This document shows positions 39,496-49,352 of a stretch of 64,000 nucleotides of DNA, piece by piece. The stretch's first letter is position 1; every line of letters begins with the position of its first letter. The notes below the pieces were generated by a model. It made no database searches. It had not been told where the DNA came from and saw nothing but the letters and a program-made list of their open reading frames with translations. Location: the NCBI GenBank assembly GCA_947501355.1, contig CANMVA010000001.1, positions 1,883,492 through 1,947,491 of the forward strand, written 5' to 3'. The translations under genes and the position numbers were made by a program. This stretch comes from an uncultured Paracoccaceae bacterium (GTDB taxonomy: Bacteria; Pseudomonadota; Alphaproteobacteria; Rhodobacterales; Rhodobacteraceae).

Positions 39496-40860
39496 ATGGA
39501 TGGAACCGTTCTGGTCGCCGATGACGACCGCACAATCCGCACCGTTCTGACCCAGGCGCTGACCCGCGCGGGCTGCAAAGTGCATGCGACCTCGTCTTTG
39601 ATGACGCTGATGCGCTGGGTCGAAGAGGGCAAGGGCGATCTGGTGATCTCGGATGTGATGATGCCCGACGGGAACGGTCTGGATGCGCTGCCCCATATCG
39701 GCCAGAAACGCCCCGGCTTGCCGGTCATCGTGATCTCGGCCCAGAACACCATCATGACGGCGATTCAGGCGACCGAAGCCGATGCCTACGACTATCTGCC
39801 CAAGCCGTTTGATCTGCCCGATTTGATGAAACGCGCCTCCCGCGCGTTGGAGGTGAAACGCCGCGCACCAACGTCCCGCGACGAGCCGGCGGCCAGCGGC
39901 GATGACCTGCCGCTTATTGGTCGCACGCCCCAGATGCAGGCCATCTACCGGCTGCTGGCCCGCGTGATGAACACCGAACTGGCCGTGCTGATCACCGGCG
40001 AAAGCGGCACCGGCAAGTCCCTGATCGCCCGCGCGATCCACGACTTTTCCGACCGCCGCACCTTGCCCTTCGTGACCGTCAGCGCCGCGGATCTGGAAGG
40101 CGTCGACGGCCCCTCTGCCGTGCTAAGCCGTGCGAAGGGTGGCTCGATCCTTTTTGACGAGGTCGCTGATCTCAGCGACGAGGCGCAAGGCAAGATCGTG
40201 CGCATGCTCGATGCGCTGACCGATAACGCCCCGCGCATCATGGCGACCAGCCAAAGCGATCTGATGCACCGGATGGAGCAGGGCAGCTTTCGTCAGGATC
40301 TCTTCTACCGCTTGGGCGGCGTCAGCCTGTCCGTGCCGTCACTGCGCGAGCGTGTCGATGATATCCCTCTTCTGGCCGAACATTTCATGGCCCGCGCCGA
40401 ACGCGACGGCGCGCCTGTGCGCCGCTTCTCCGAAGACGCGCAAGAGCTGATCCGCGCCTATAGTTGGCCCGGCAATGTCCGCCAGTTGGAGAACGCGATC
40501 CGGCGTCTTGTTGTGACCTCCCCGGAAGAGGAAATCGGCCGCGCCGAGGTTGAGATGATGCTGGGCAACCAGCCCGAGATCGAGCCCCTTGTGGGCGGTG
40601 GCGATACCGAAAAACTCAGCGCGTCGGTCAACAAGCACCTGCGCCGCTATTTCGACCTGCATGGCGGTGTGCTGCCGCCCCCCGGTCTATACCAGCGTAT
40701 CCTGCGCGAGGTGGAGCTTCCCCTGATCGAGATTGCGCTGGATGCCACCGGCGGAAATCAGGCGAAATGCGCCGATCTGCTGGGCATCAACCGGAACACC
40801 CTCAGAAAGAAGATCACCGACCTCGATATCCGCGTGACACGCCGCCGCAAGTTGATGTAA
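39496..40860 (+). CDS. ntrC: Nitrogen response regulator NtrC, GAFTGA-less
   Basis: Response regulator activated by NtrB, 454 residues. The receiver domain has the phosphorylated Asp53 (ISDVMMPDG). The AAA+ domain has Walker A GESGTGKS at 168-175 and Walker B GSILFDEV near 217-224. The C-terminal Fis-type helix-turn-helix is [20 protein letters not shown]. Between the two Walker motifs the chain runs directly from [21 protein letters not shown], so the loop that normally holds GAFTGA is missing. Rhodobacter capsulatus NtrC has the same feature and activates sigma-70 promoters, so a similar mode is expected here. Confidence 0.95.
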   Translation: MDGTVLVADDDRTIRTVLTQALTRAGCKVHATSSLMTLMRWVEEGKGDLVISDVMMPDGNGLDALPHIGQKRPGLPVIVISAQNTIMTAIQATEADAYDYLPKPFDLPDLMKRASRALEVKRRAPTSRDEPAASGDDLPLIGRTPQMQAIYRLLARVMNTELAVLITGESGTGKSLIARAIHDFSDRRTLPFVTVSAADLEGVDGPSAVLSRAKGGSILFDEVADLSDEAQGKIVRMLDALTDNAPRIMATSQSDLMHRMEQGSFRQDLFYRLGGVSLSVPSLRERVDDIPLLAEHFMARAERDGAPVRRFSEDAQELIRAYSWPGNVRQLENAIRRLVVTSPEEEIGRAEVEMMLGNQPEIEPLVGGGDTEKLSASVNKHLRRYFDLHGGVLPPPGLYQRILREVELPLIEIALDATGGNQAKCADLLGINRNTLRKKITDLDIRVTRRRKLM

Positions 40861-40953
40861 AAGGGCAACAATAGCGTGGCCCGCAGGCGTCAGTCTGGCA
40901 GAAGGCCCGCATATATGGCGGTCAGTCGCTTCGGCGACACAGGATAAAGGGAG

Positions 40954-43212
40954 GTGCCTTTGGCACTTCAGCAACGGTCTGTTCTGGACCGTCTCAACCG
41001 GTTTCGTCGGCGCAGACGGGTTCAAAACGCAGCCACTTTGGGGCTGGTCCTGCTTGGGCCGCTCCTGACGCTTCTGACATTTCTGGCGCTCGGACCGCTC
41101 GATATGGGCGCGACATCGCCGTCTTTGCGGCTGATCCTGATCGCCGATCTGGTCTATGTGCTGGTCGTGGCGACCCTTGTGGCGTTCCGCATCGCGCGGA
41201 TGATTGCGGCCCGGCGCGCGCGCTCCGCAGGCTCCCGGCTGCACCTGCGTCTGACCAGCATTTTCGCCTCGGTCGCGCTAATCCCGACGGTGCTTGTCGC
41301 GATCTTTGCAGGCCTCACGCTGAATGTAGGCATCGAGGGCTGGTTTTCGGACCGGGTGCGCGAGGTGGTGGGTTCCTCGCTCGCCGCCGCTGAGGCTTAC
41401 GAGGAAGAACAACGGGTTGATCTGACCCAGGACGCCCGTGCGCTGGCGCAGTTCATGAACATCACCCGCCGTCAATCCGGCGTGATGGCCGCCAGCGATG
41501 TGCGCCGCATCCTTGCCCAAGGTCAGGCGCAGATTCAGCGCGGCCTGCGTGAGGCCTACATCATCGACAGCGATGCCGAGATCAGGGCGCGGGGCGAACG
41601 CTCTTATCTCTTTGATTTTGAGGCCCCGTCCAGGGCGCAAATTGACAATGCCCGCGAGAGCGGGCTGCTGATTATCGCGGATTGGGACAATGACGAATTC
41701 CGCGCGCTGATCCCGCTGACCGCCTTTCTGGACCGCTTTCTTTATGTCTCGCGGACCGTGGATGGCGACATCCTGAACCTGCTGGACGAGACGCAGGAAA
41801 CCGCTGCGTTCTACAACCAGTTGGAACAGGAACGTGGCCGCATTTTCTATCAGTTTGGCCTGATCTATCTGGGTTTTGCCGTGATCCTGATCCTCGCCGC
41901 GATCTGGCTGGGGCTGTGGTTTGCCGAACGCCTGTCACGCCCCATCGGCGCGCTGGCGGGCGCTGCGCAACAGGTCGGCACAGGCAATCTGGACATGCGC
42001 GTGCGCGAGGAAGAGGGCGACGACGAAATCGCCATGCTGGGGCGTTACTTTAACCAGATGACCGAACAGCTCAAAGGCCAGCGCGAGACGCTTCTGGACA
42101 ACACCCGCCAGATCGAACGCCGCCGCAGGCTCTTTGATTCTGTGCTCACCTCGGTCACCTCTGGCGTCATCGGTCTGGATGAAGACGGCAAGGTCACCTT
42201 CGTGAACCGCTCTGCCGAACGGCTGCTGGATTGGGACGCCGACCAGGAAGCGCGGCCCTTGAGCGTCGCCGTGCCTGAGTTCGGCCCGCTGCTGGATCGC
42301 CTGCGCGAGGCGGGCAGCGAGGTGGCGCAGCAGGAAACCCGGCTGACCCGCAACGGTAAGATGGAGAACCTGCTGGTCCGCGTCTCCACCCGGCGGCGCG
42401 AGGATGGCAGCCTGGAAGGTTATGTGGTCGCCTTTGATGACGTGACCGATCTGGTCTCGGCCCAGCGGATGGCCGCTTGGGGCGACGTCGCCCGCCGCAT
42501 CGCACACGAGATCAAGAACCCGCTGACGCCGATCCAGCTCAGCGCAGAACGCATCAAACGCAAGTTCCGCAAAGAGGTAGAGGATGCCGATCAGCTGGAC
42601 CAGATGACCGAAGTGATTGTGCGTCAAACCAATGACTTGCGGCGCATTGTTGATGAGTTTTCCAAATTCGCCCGCATGCCCGAACCCGACCGCCGCGATC
42701 ACGATCTGACAGCCTTGGTGCGCGGGGCTGTTCTGCTGCAGGACGCGGGTCAGGAAACCGTGACCATCACCGCTGACCTGCCGGACGCGCCTGTTGTCAC
42801 GTCGCTGGACGATACGATGATCTCCCAAGCGCTCACAAACTTGATTAAGAACGCCGGGGAAGCCATTGATGGATATAAGGAAAAGGCGAATGATCCGGGC
42901 TATGACGGCCAGATCAAAGTGTCCTTAACGTTGGACGCGGGCAAGGCGCATATCCGTATCGCCGACAATGGCATCGGACTGCCCGAAGACCGCTCGCGGC
43001 TTTTCGAGCCTTATGTGACGACGCGCTCCGAAGGCACCGGGCTGGGTCTGCCCATCGTCAAGAAAATCATCGAAGAACATGGCGGCACGCTCACGCTGGA
43101 TGACGCGCCGCTTTTTGAGAACGGCACCCATGCGGGCGCGCAGGCACATATCACACTGCCTGTCTCCGCCGCGCAGGGCGAGGCTGAATTGAAACAAGAA
43201 GAAACCGTATGA
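40954..43212 (+). CDS. ntrY: Membrane sensor histidine kinase NtrY
   Basis: Inner-membrane histidine kinase, partner of NtrX, linked to nitrogen and redox or envelope state. It has 752 residues. Membrane segments lie near residues 27-47, 53-73, 100-125 and about 300-325. A HAMP linker follows (about 325-380), then a PAS domain, HisKA with His518 in RRIAHEIKNPLTP, and an HATPase domain (NLIKNAGEAIDG, GIGLPEDRSRLFEPYVTT, GTGLGLPIVKKI). The GTG at 40954 sits on the Shine-Dalgarno itself; a TTG at 40960 after AAGGGAGG is better spaced and may be the true start. ntrX follows after 7 bases. Confidence 0.95.
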   Translation: MPLALQQRSVLDRLNRFRRRRRVQNAATLGLVLLGPLLTLLTFLALGPLDMGATSPSLRLILIADLVYVLVVATLVAFRIARMIAARRARSAGSRLHLRLTSIFASVALIPTVLVAIFAGLTLNVGIEGWFSDRVREVVGSSLAAAEAYEEEQRVDLTQDARALAQFMNITRRQSGVMAASDVRRILAQGQAQIQRGLREAYIIDSDAEIRARGERSYLFDFEAPSRAQIDNARESGLLIIADWDNDEFRALIPLTAFLDRFLYVSRTVDGDILNLLDETQETAAFYNQLEQERGRIFYQFGLIYLGFAVILILAAIWLGLWFAERLSRPIGALAGAAQQVGTGNLDMRVREEEGDDEIAMLGRYFNQMTEQLKGQRETLLDNTRQIERRRRLFDSVLTSVTSGVIGLDEDGKVTFVNRSAERLLDWDADQEARPLSVAVPEFGPLLDRLREAGSEVAQQETRLTRNGKMENLLVRVSTRRREDGSLEGYVVAFDDVTDLVSAQRMAAWGDVARRIAHEIKNPLTPIQLSAERIKRKFRKEVEDADQLDQMTEVIVRQTNDLRRIVDEFSKFARMPEPDRRDHDLTALVRGAVLLQDAGQETVTITADLPDAPVVTSLDDTMISQALTNLIKNAGEAIDGYKEKANDPGYDGQIKVSLTLDAGKAHIRIADNGIGLPEDRSRLFEPYVTTRSEGTGLGLPIVKKIIEEHGGTLTLDDAPLFENGTHAGAQAHITLPVSAAQGEAELKQEETV

Positions 43213-43219
43213 GGGTGGC

Positions 43220-44620
43220 ATGAGCGACATTCTGATTGTCGATGACGAACGCGATATCCGCGAGTTGATCGGGGATATTCTGAAGGACGAAGGGTTCAGT
43301 GTCCGGCTGGCTGGGACCTCCGACGCCGCGATGGCCGAGATCAACAAAGAGCCGCCCGCGCTGTTGATTTTGGACATCTGGCTCAAGGACAGCCAGATGG
43401 ACGGGATCGACATCCTCAAGGCCGTCAAACGCGATAATCCGGACGTGCCCGTCGTCATCATTTCGGGCCACGGCAATATCGAGATCGCCGTCGCTGCGAT
43501 CAAGCAGGGCGCCTATGACTTCATCGAGAAGCCCTTCAATATCGACCAGCTCATGGTCGTCATCACCCGCGCGATGGAGACGTCGCGCCTGCGCCGCGAG
43601 AACTCGGTCCTCAAGCGCAAGGATGTGGGCGAGCTTGAGATGGTTGGATCAAGTGCGTCCTTCAAGGCTTTGAAATCGCAGCTGGAAAAAGTCACTAAAT
43701 CCAATGGCCGTGTGATGCTGACAGGCCCGGCTGGCGTCGGCAAAGAAGTGGCCGCGCGCTATATCCATGCCCATTCCGACCGTCAGAGCGCCCCGTTCAT
43801 CGTGGTCAGCTCCGCCTCCATCGAACCCGACCAGATGGAGGAACGCTTGTTTGGCCGCGAGACGCCTGAACGCGGGGTCGAGCAAGGCCTGCTGGAGCAG
43901 GCCCATGGTGGCATCGTCTATTTCGACGAGATCGCTGATATGCCCATGGGCACCCAATCCAAGATCCTGCGCGTGCTGGTGGATCAGCAATTCCAGCGTG
44001 TCGGCGGCACCGACAAGGTGCGCGTCGACTTGCGCGTCATCAGCTCCACCAGCCGCGACCTGCAAGCCGCGATTGCCGCCGACACCTTCCGTCAGGAGCT
44101 GTATCACCGCCTGAACGTGGTCCCCATCGACGTCCCCTCGCTGGAGGATCGCCGCGAGGATATCCCCGTGCTGGCCGGCTTCTTCATCGACATGTTCAAC
44201 CGCGAGCAGGGTCTGCCCGCCCGCGAGATCAGCGACGAGGCCCAGGCGCTGCTGCAAACCATGCCGTGGCCCGGCAATGTGCGTCAGCTCAAGAACGTGA
44301 TCGAACGGGTGCTGATCCTGGGCGACGGCACCGGCCCCATCGCCGCGCGGGAGTTGCCCGCCAATGAGGAGCCTGTGGTAGACGAAGGCCGCGTCGTGCT
44401 GTCAGGCGCGCTGGCCACCTTGCCCCTGCGCGAGGCGCGCGAGCTGTTTGAGCGCGAATACCTTCTGACCCAGATCAACCGCTTTGGCGGCAATATCAGC
44501 CGCACCGCAACCTTTGTCGGGATGGAGCGTTCAGCCCTGCACCGCAAGCTAAAGTCGCTTGGGGTGGTCACGTCCAACAAATCCGGCGCACGGGTCGCGC
44601 ATGTCGAGGATGACGGGTAA
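43220..44620 (+). CDS. ntrX: Response regulator NtrX
   Basis: NtrC-family regulator paired with NtrY, 466 residues. The receiver domain has Asp52 (LLILDIWLKDSQMDG). The AAA+ domain has GPAGVGKE at 169-176 and GGIVYFDEIADMP near 230-242. The helix-turn-helix is GNISRTATFVGMERSALHRKL. The GAFTGA loop is absent: the segment reads LFGRETPERGVEQGLLEQAHGG in parts, as is usual for alphaproteobacterial NtrX. It therefore probably does not activate sigma-54 in the classical way. Confidence 0.95.
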   Translation: MSDILIVDDERDIRELIGDILKDEGFSVRLAGTSDAAMAEINKEPPALLILDIWLKDSQMDGIDILKAVKRDNPDVPVVIISGHGNIEIAVAAIKQGAYDFIEKPFNIDQLMVVITRAMETSRLRRENSVLKRKDVGELEMVGSSASFKALKSQLEKVTKSNGRVMLTGPAGVGKEVAARYIHAHSDRQSAPFIVVSSASIEPDQMEERLFGRETPERGVEQGLLEQAHGGIVYFDEIADMPMGTQSKILRVLVDQQFQRVGGTDKVRVDLRVISSTSRDLQAAIAADTFRQELYHRLNVVPIDVPSLEDRREDIPVLAGFFIDMFNREQGLPAREISDEAQALLQTMPWPGNVRQLKNVIERVLILGDGTGPIAARELPANEEPVVDEGRVVLSGALATLPLREARELFEREYLLTQINRFGGNISRTATFVGMERSALHRKLKSLGVVTSNKSGARVAHVEDDG

Positions 44621-44680
44621 GGTTTGACCTTTCGGCCAAGCCATGCGACGCAACAGAACCGGTAGCGCGAGGGATCGGCG

Positions 44681-46057
44681 ATGAAGGTAATCATTTGCGG
44701 CGCAGGGCAGGTGGGATGGCAGATTGCCCGCCATTTGTCCGGCGAAAACAACGATGTAACGGTTGTTGACAACAATGCCGATCTGGTGCGCCGCGCCACC
44801 GAAACTCTGGACGTGCAGGGCATCTCGGGCTTTGCCAGTTACCCCGATATTCTGGATCGCGCCGGGGCCGACGATGCCGATATGATCATCGCCGCGACCC
44901 ATTCGGACGAGGTGAACATGGTCACCTGTCAGATTGCGCATTCGGTCTTCTCAATCCCTCGCAAGATCGCACGGCTGCGGTCGCAATCCTATTTGGATGC
45001 GATTTATTCGGATCTCTACCGTCGCGATCACCTGCCGATTGATGTCGTGATCTCGCCCGAGAAAGAGGTGGCGGAGGCCGCTTTGCAACGTCTGGCAGCC
45101 CCAGCCGCCTTTGATACAGAGCAGTTTCTGGAAGGTAAGGCGCAGCTTCTGGGCATCACGATTGATGAGGATTGCCCCGTTGTGAATACGCCCTTGCGGC
45201 AGTTGACCGATCTCTTCTCGACGCTGCGCTGCGTCGTGGTCGGCATCCGGCGGGAGGGCAAGCTCTTTGCGCCAGAGGCGGGCGATCAGATCTTTGTGGG
45301 CGATGAATGCTACATCTTCACTCATACCGAAGACATGACGCGCGCGCTGGAGATTTTCGGAAAGACCACCATGCGGCAGGACCGTCTGGTCATCGTGGGC
45401 GGGGGCAATGTGGGGCTGGCCGTGGCCCAAGCGTTGGAGGCGCGCACCAACCGGGTCCGCGTCAAGGTGATCGAAAAGAACCGCCATTGCGCCGAACGCG
45501 CAGCAGACGCTTTGGAGCGCACGATTGTGCTGAATGGCGACGGTCTGGATCAGGCGCTTTTGGCGGAGGCGAATATCGACCGGGCCGATGCGGTGCTGTG
45601 CGTGACCGACGACGACAAGACGAACCTTCTGGCCGCCGTGCGCGCCAAGACCGTTGGCTGCCCGATGACGATCTGTCTGGTCAATGACCCCACTCTGGTG
45701 CCATTGATGCAGCCGCTGGAGGTGGACGCTTATATCAACCCGCGGGCCACGACCGTCAGTTCGATCCTGCGCCATATCCGCCATGGGCGCGTGCGCAACG
45801 TCTATTCGATTGGCGATGCGGAGGCCGAGATGATCGAGGCGCAGGTGCTGTCGACCTCACCCATCGCAGGCCAGAAAGTGCGCGATATCGACTTTCCCGA
45901 AGGCGTGCTCGTGGGCGGCATTATCAAGGGCGGCGAGATGATGCGCCCCAAGGGCGGCACCCGCATTGAAGAGGGCGATGTGATTGCTCTCTTTGCTCTA
46001 GCCGCGGATGTGGGCGAGGTCGAGCGGTTGCTTCAGGTCTCTATCGACTTCTTCTGA
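44681..46057 (+). CDS. trkA: Trk potassium uptake protein TrkA
   Basis: Cytoplasmic gating subunit of the Trk potassium transporter, 458 residues, with two RCK repeats. Each starts with a nucleotide-binding Rossmann motif: IICGAGQVGWQIARHL at the N-terminus and LVIVGGGNVGLAVAQAL near residue 233. Each is followed by a TrkA_C domain. It binds NAD(H) and ATP in relatives. It is directly followed by trkH with a one-base overlap. It lies 60 bases after ntrX, as in many alphaproteobacteria. Confidence 0.96.
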   Translation: MKVIICGAGQVGWQIARHLSGENNDVTVVDNNADLVRRATETLDVQGISGFASYPDILDRAGADDADMIIAATHSDEVNMVTCQIAHSVFSIPRKIARLRSQSYLDAIYSDLYRRDHLPIDVVISPEKEVAEAALQRLAAPAAFDTEQFLEGKAQLLGITIDEDCPVVNTPLRQLTDLFSTLRCVVVGIRREGKLFAPEAGDQIFVGDECYIFTHTEDMTRALEIFGKTTMRQDRLVIVGGGNVGLAVAQALEARTNRVRVKVIEKNRHCAERAADALERTIVLNGDGLDQALLAEANIDRADAVLCVTDDDKTNLLAAVRAKTVGCPMTICLVNDPTLVPLMQPLEVDAYINPRATTVSSILRHIRHGRVRNVYSIGDAEAEMIEAQVLSTSPIAGQKVRDIDFPEGVLVGGIIKGGEMMRPKGGTRIEEGDVIALFALAADVGEVERLLQVSIDFF

Positions 46058-47565
46058 TGGCGCGCCTGCTGGAGCTTCCCCTGCTGGTGCTCCTGTCCGG
46101 AGTGGTCTCGCTGGCGATGCTGGTGCCCGCCGCACAAGGCTTGGTCGTGCGCGATCTGCACGAGGCGCGAACCTTCTTCTACGGGGCGATCCTGTTCAGT
46201 TTTCTGACGATCCTTGTGGGCATCGCGACCCGTGACAGCCCGATCCGCCAGCCCGCGCGCAACCAGTTGCTGAACATCCTTGGGGCGTTCACGCTGATCC
46301 CCGCGCTGGCCGCGATCCCGTTCTATGAAGCGCTGGAAAGCGGCACTTATCTTGATGCGTATTTCGAGATGGTGTCGAGCCTGACGACAACCGGGGCGAC
46401 GCTCTTTGACGACCCGGCCGTTTTGCCCGATAGCCTGCATCTGTGGCGCGCAATCATCGGCTGGCTTGGAGGCGCGTTTTTATGGGTCTCGGCGCTGGCG
46501 ATTCTTGCACCACTGAACCTCGGCGGGTTCGAGGTCGGCTCGGGCGATGACACCCAGGGTCGCTATACGCAGATCAGCCAGATGACGACGCTGTCGGACC
46601 GGCTGGCGCGCTACGGGGCGCGATTGCTGCCGGTCTACACCGTGCTGACGCTGGTGCTCTGGATCGGATTGGTGATGGTCGGCGAGACGCCCTTTGTGGC
46701 GATCTGCCATGCGATGGCGATCCTGTCAACAAGCGGAATTTCCCCGGTGGGCGGCGTGGCCAATGGCAGCTCTGGCTTCGCGGGGGAGGTGCTGATCATC
46801 CTCTTTTTCCTATTCGCGCTGTCGCGCCAAACCTTCAGCACGGACCAGTTGACCACCTATTCCAACCGTCTGCGCGAAGACCCGGAGTTTCGCATCGGCC
46901 TGCTGATCGCGGGCGTCGTGCCGATGCTGCTGTTCCTGCGCCATTGGGCCGGAGCCTTTGAAGGCGATCAGATCGAAAACGCCGCCGGCGCGTTTCGCGC
47001 GCTGTGGGGGAGCCTGTTCACCACGATCTCATTCCTGACGACGACCGGGTTTGCAAGCGGCTTCTGGGGCGATGCGCAAAGCTGGTCCGGGCTGCAAACG
47101 CCGGGTCTGATCCTGATGGGGCTGGCACTGGTGGGGGGTGGCGTTGCCACCACCGCAGGCGGCGTGAAACTGCTGCGGGTCTATGCGCTTTACAAACACG
47201 GGCGGCGCGAAATTGACCGGCTCGTGCATCCCTCCTCGATTGCGGGCAGCGGGGGGGAGGCGCGCCGCATCCGCCGCCAGGGTGCCTATATCGCCTGGAT
47301 TTTCTTCATGCTCTTCGCGGTCACGCTGGCGCTGATCATGACCCTTCTGGCGATGACCGGGCTAGATTTTGAAACGGCGACCGTGCTGACCATCGCGACC
47401 TTGTCCACGACAGGCCCTTTGGCGACCGAAGCCGCCGCGTTCCCGATTTCCTACGCCGCGCTCAGCACCGCCACGCAAAGCGTTCTGATCGCCGCCATGG
47501 TGCTGGGACGGCTGGAGACATTGGCCATCATCGCGCTTTTGAACCCTGATTTCTGGCGTCGCTGA
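46057..47565 (+). CDS. trkH: Trk potassium transporter membrane subunit
   Basis: Inner-membrane potassium-translocating subunit, 502 residues, with about ten membrane segments and four pore-like repeats. Potassium selectivity loops are visible as SLTTTGATLF, ILSTSGISPVGG, FLTTTGFASGFWG and TLSTTGPLATEA. The start ATG shares its first base with the last base of the trkA stop. It needs TrkA for activity. Confidence 0.95.
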   Translation: MARLLELPLLVLLSGVVSLAMLVPAAQGLVVRDLHEARTFFYGAILFSFLTILVGIATRDSPIRQPARNQLLNILGAFTLIPALAAIPFYEALESGTYLDAYFEMVSSLTTTGATLFDDPAVLPDSLHLWRAIIGWLGGAFLWVSALAILAPLNLGGFEVGSGDDTQGRYTQISQMTTLSDRLARYGARLLPVYTVLTLVLWIGLVMVGETPFVAICHAMAILSTSGISPVGGVANGSSGFAGEVLIILFFLFALSRQTFSTDQLTTYSNRLREDPEFRIGLLIAGVVPMLLFLRHWAGAFEGDQIENAAGAFRALWGSLFTTISFLTTTGFASGFWGDAQSWSGLQTPGLILMGLALVGGGVATTAGGVKLLRVYALYKHGRREIDRLVHPSSIAGSGGEARRIRRQGAYIAWIFFMLFAVTLALIMTLLAMTGLDFETATVLTIATLSTTGPLATEAAAFPISYAALSTATQSVLIAAMVLGRLETLAIIALLNPDFWRR

Positions 47566-47659
47566 TGCTGCGCGTGCGAAGTATCTGCATAACAGGCTGA
47601 TATTGGGGCTGGATTCTTCTCAATTGTTCCCGCATTGTCGCTCTGACTTGACACTCCTC

Positions 47660-47678
47660 ATGGTCCGTCCGGGACCAT
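47660..47678 (+). promoter_or_regulatory. Palindrome in the hfq upstream region
   Basis: ATGGTCC-GTCCG-GGACCAT, a 7-bp inverted repeat with a 5-base loop, lies 25 bases upstream of hfq. A TTGACA box (47648-47653) precedes it but no good -10 box follows at the right distance. It may be an hfq leader structure or a trkH terminator without a T-run. Confidence 0.35.
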
Positions 47679-47702
47679 TGCAAGAAAAAAGGGCCTAAAA
47701 AC

Positions 47703-47936
47703 ATGGCTGGTGATAAGCAAAATCTGCAAGACGCGTTCCTGAATCACGTCCGTAAGCAGAAAGTCCCAGTGACGATCTTTCTGGTGAATGGCGTGAAATT
47801 GCAGGGTGTCATCACCTGGTTTGATAATTTCTGCGTGCTGTTGCGCCGGGATGGTCAATCCCAGCTTGTCTACAAGCACGCGATCAGCACGATCATGCCG
47901 GGTGCTCCGATCAGCCTTTACGACGGCGAAGAATAA
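47703..47936 (+). CDS. hfq: RNA chaperone Hfq
   Basis: Hexameric Sm-like protein that pairs small RNAs with mRNAs. It is 77 residues, the short alphaproteobacterial form. Sm1 is [20 protein letters not shown] and Sm2 is the YKHAISTI segment; NGVKLQGVI and [11 protein letters not shown] are typical. hflX follows after 5 bases, the classical pairing. Confidence 0.98.
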   Translation: MAGDKQNLQDAFLNHVRKQKVPVTIFLVNGVKLQGVITWFDNFCVLLRRDGQSQLVYKHAISTIMPGAPISLYDGEE

Positions 47937-47941
47937 CCGCG

Positions 47942-49216
47942 ATGGAAGAACACGGGCGCGGGGTGACCCGGGCCTGGGTTTTACACCCCGACATCTCAAA
48001 TGACCGCGGGCGGCGACTGCCCGTTCATGCTTTGGCAGAAGCTGTGGCCTTGGCTGTTGCCTTGCCCGGCCTTGAGGTCGTGGGCGAGGATGTGGTGCGC
48101 CTGCCGCGCGCGCATCCCGGTTTGCTGTTTGGCACGGGCAAGATCGACGAGCTGAAGGCCGTCTTTGAGGCCCATGAGGTCGAGCTGGTCTTGATCGATG
48201 GTCCTGTCACGCCGGTTCAGCAGCGAAACCTTGAGAAGGCGTGGGGTGTGAAGCTGCTGGATCGCACGGGGCTGATCCTTGAGATTTTCTCGGACCGGGC
48301 GCGGACGCGGGAGGGCGTGCTCCAGGTCGAGATGGCCGCGCTGAGTTATCAGCGGACGCGTTTGGTGCGGGCCTGGACCCACCTTGAGCGGCAGCGCGGC
48401 GGGCTTGGCTTTGTCGGCGGCCCCGGTGAGACCCAGATCGAGGCGGACCGGCGGGCGATTGATGACGCGATCGGGCGGATCAAGAAGCAGCTGTCGAAGG
48501 TCGTCAAGACGCGGGCGCTGCACCGGGCAGCGCGGGCGAAAGTGCCGTATCCGGTCGTGGCGCTTGTGGGCTATACGAACGCGGGCAAGTCGTCGATCTT
48601 CAACCGGCTGACCGGGGCGAAGGTCATGGCGAAAGACATGCTGTTCGCGACGCTGGACCCGACGATGCGGGCCGTGCAATTGCCCGATGGGCCAGAGGTG
48701 ATCCTGTCGGACACGGTGGGCTTTATCAGCGATCTGCCGACCGAACTGGTCGCGGCGTTCCGGGCCACGTTGGAAGAGGTTCTGGACGCGGATTTGATTT
48801 TGCATGTGCGTGACATCTCGCATCCCGAAACAGCGGAGCAGGCCGCAGATGTGACGGATATCCTGACAGCCTTGGGCGTGGCCGAAACCGCGCCGCTGCT
48901 GGAGGTCTGGAACAAAATGGATCTGGTCGACGGCGCGGCAGGTGAAGCTTTGCAGGTGCAGGCTGACCGGCTGGCGCATGTGTTCACCTGCTCGGCGCTG
49001 ACGGGTGCAGGCATGGCGCCGTTGCTGGAGGCGATCAACACGACGCTGGAAGTGCCGCGTTTTGAGGAAGAGATCATGCTGGGCTTTGCAGACGGGCGCA
49101 AGCGCGCCTGGCTTTATGAGCAGGATGTGGTTCTGCACGAAGAGCAGACGGAGACGGGTCAGCGGTTTGAGTTGCGCTGGACTCAGTTGCAGAAAGACCG
49201 TTTCGCACAGCTATAG
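47942..49216 (+). CDS. hflX: Ribosome-splitting GTPase HflX
   Basis: GTPase that rescues or splits ribosomes after stress. It is 424 residues: an N-terminal HflX domain (FGTGKIDELKAVF, LDRTGLILEIFSDRARTREG), a coiled linker ending GGPGETQIEADRR, and the G domain (G1 GYTNAGKSS, G3 DTVGF, G4 NKMD). It is the last gene of the dusB-to-hflX run. A 136-base AT-rich gap without features separates it from the convergent acylase. Confidence 0.96.
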   Translation: MEEHGRGVTRAWVLHPDISNDRGRRLPVHALAEAVALAVALPGLEVVGEDVVRLPRAHPGLLFGTGKIDELKAVFEAHEVELVLIDGPVTPVQQRNLEKAWGVKLLDRTGLILEIFSDRARTREGVLQVEMAALSYQRTRLVRAWTHLERQRGGLGFVGGPGETQIEADRRAIDDAIGRIKKQLSKVVKTRALHRAARAKVPYPVVALVGYTNAGKSSIFNRLTGAKVMAKDMLFATLDPTMRAVQLPDGPEVILSDTVGFISDLPTELVAAFRATLEEVLDADLILHVRDISHPETAEQAADVTDILTALGVAETAPLLEVWNKMDLVDGAAGEALQVQADRLAHVFTCSALTGAGMAPLLEAINTTLEVPRFEEEIMLGFADGRKRAWLYEQDVVLHEEQTETGQRFELRWTQLQKDRFAQL

Positions 49217-49352
49217 GTTTCGCGTGCGAAACCATGGGGTTTGAGGGTCGGGCCTTGATCCTATTGCGTAATTTTTCGGGAAGGCTCTCGGAACTTAACA
49301 TAATACCGAAGACACCCTTAGCGCCCTGTTAATAAAAGATATTTTAAAGATT

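Noticed and set aside
47996-49138. Minus-strand frame of 380 codons inside hflX
   Set aside because: The plus strand encodes a complete HflX GTPase with all motifs; the antisense translation is low-complexity, rich in Arg, Gln and His.
49217-49352. AT-rich gap between hflX and the acylase as an origin or attachment site
   Set aside because: It is only 136 bases, with no DnaA-box cluster, direct repeats or hairpin; it looks like a plain convergent spacer.
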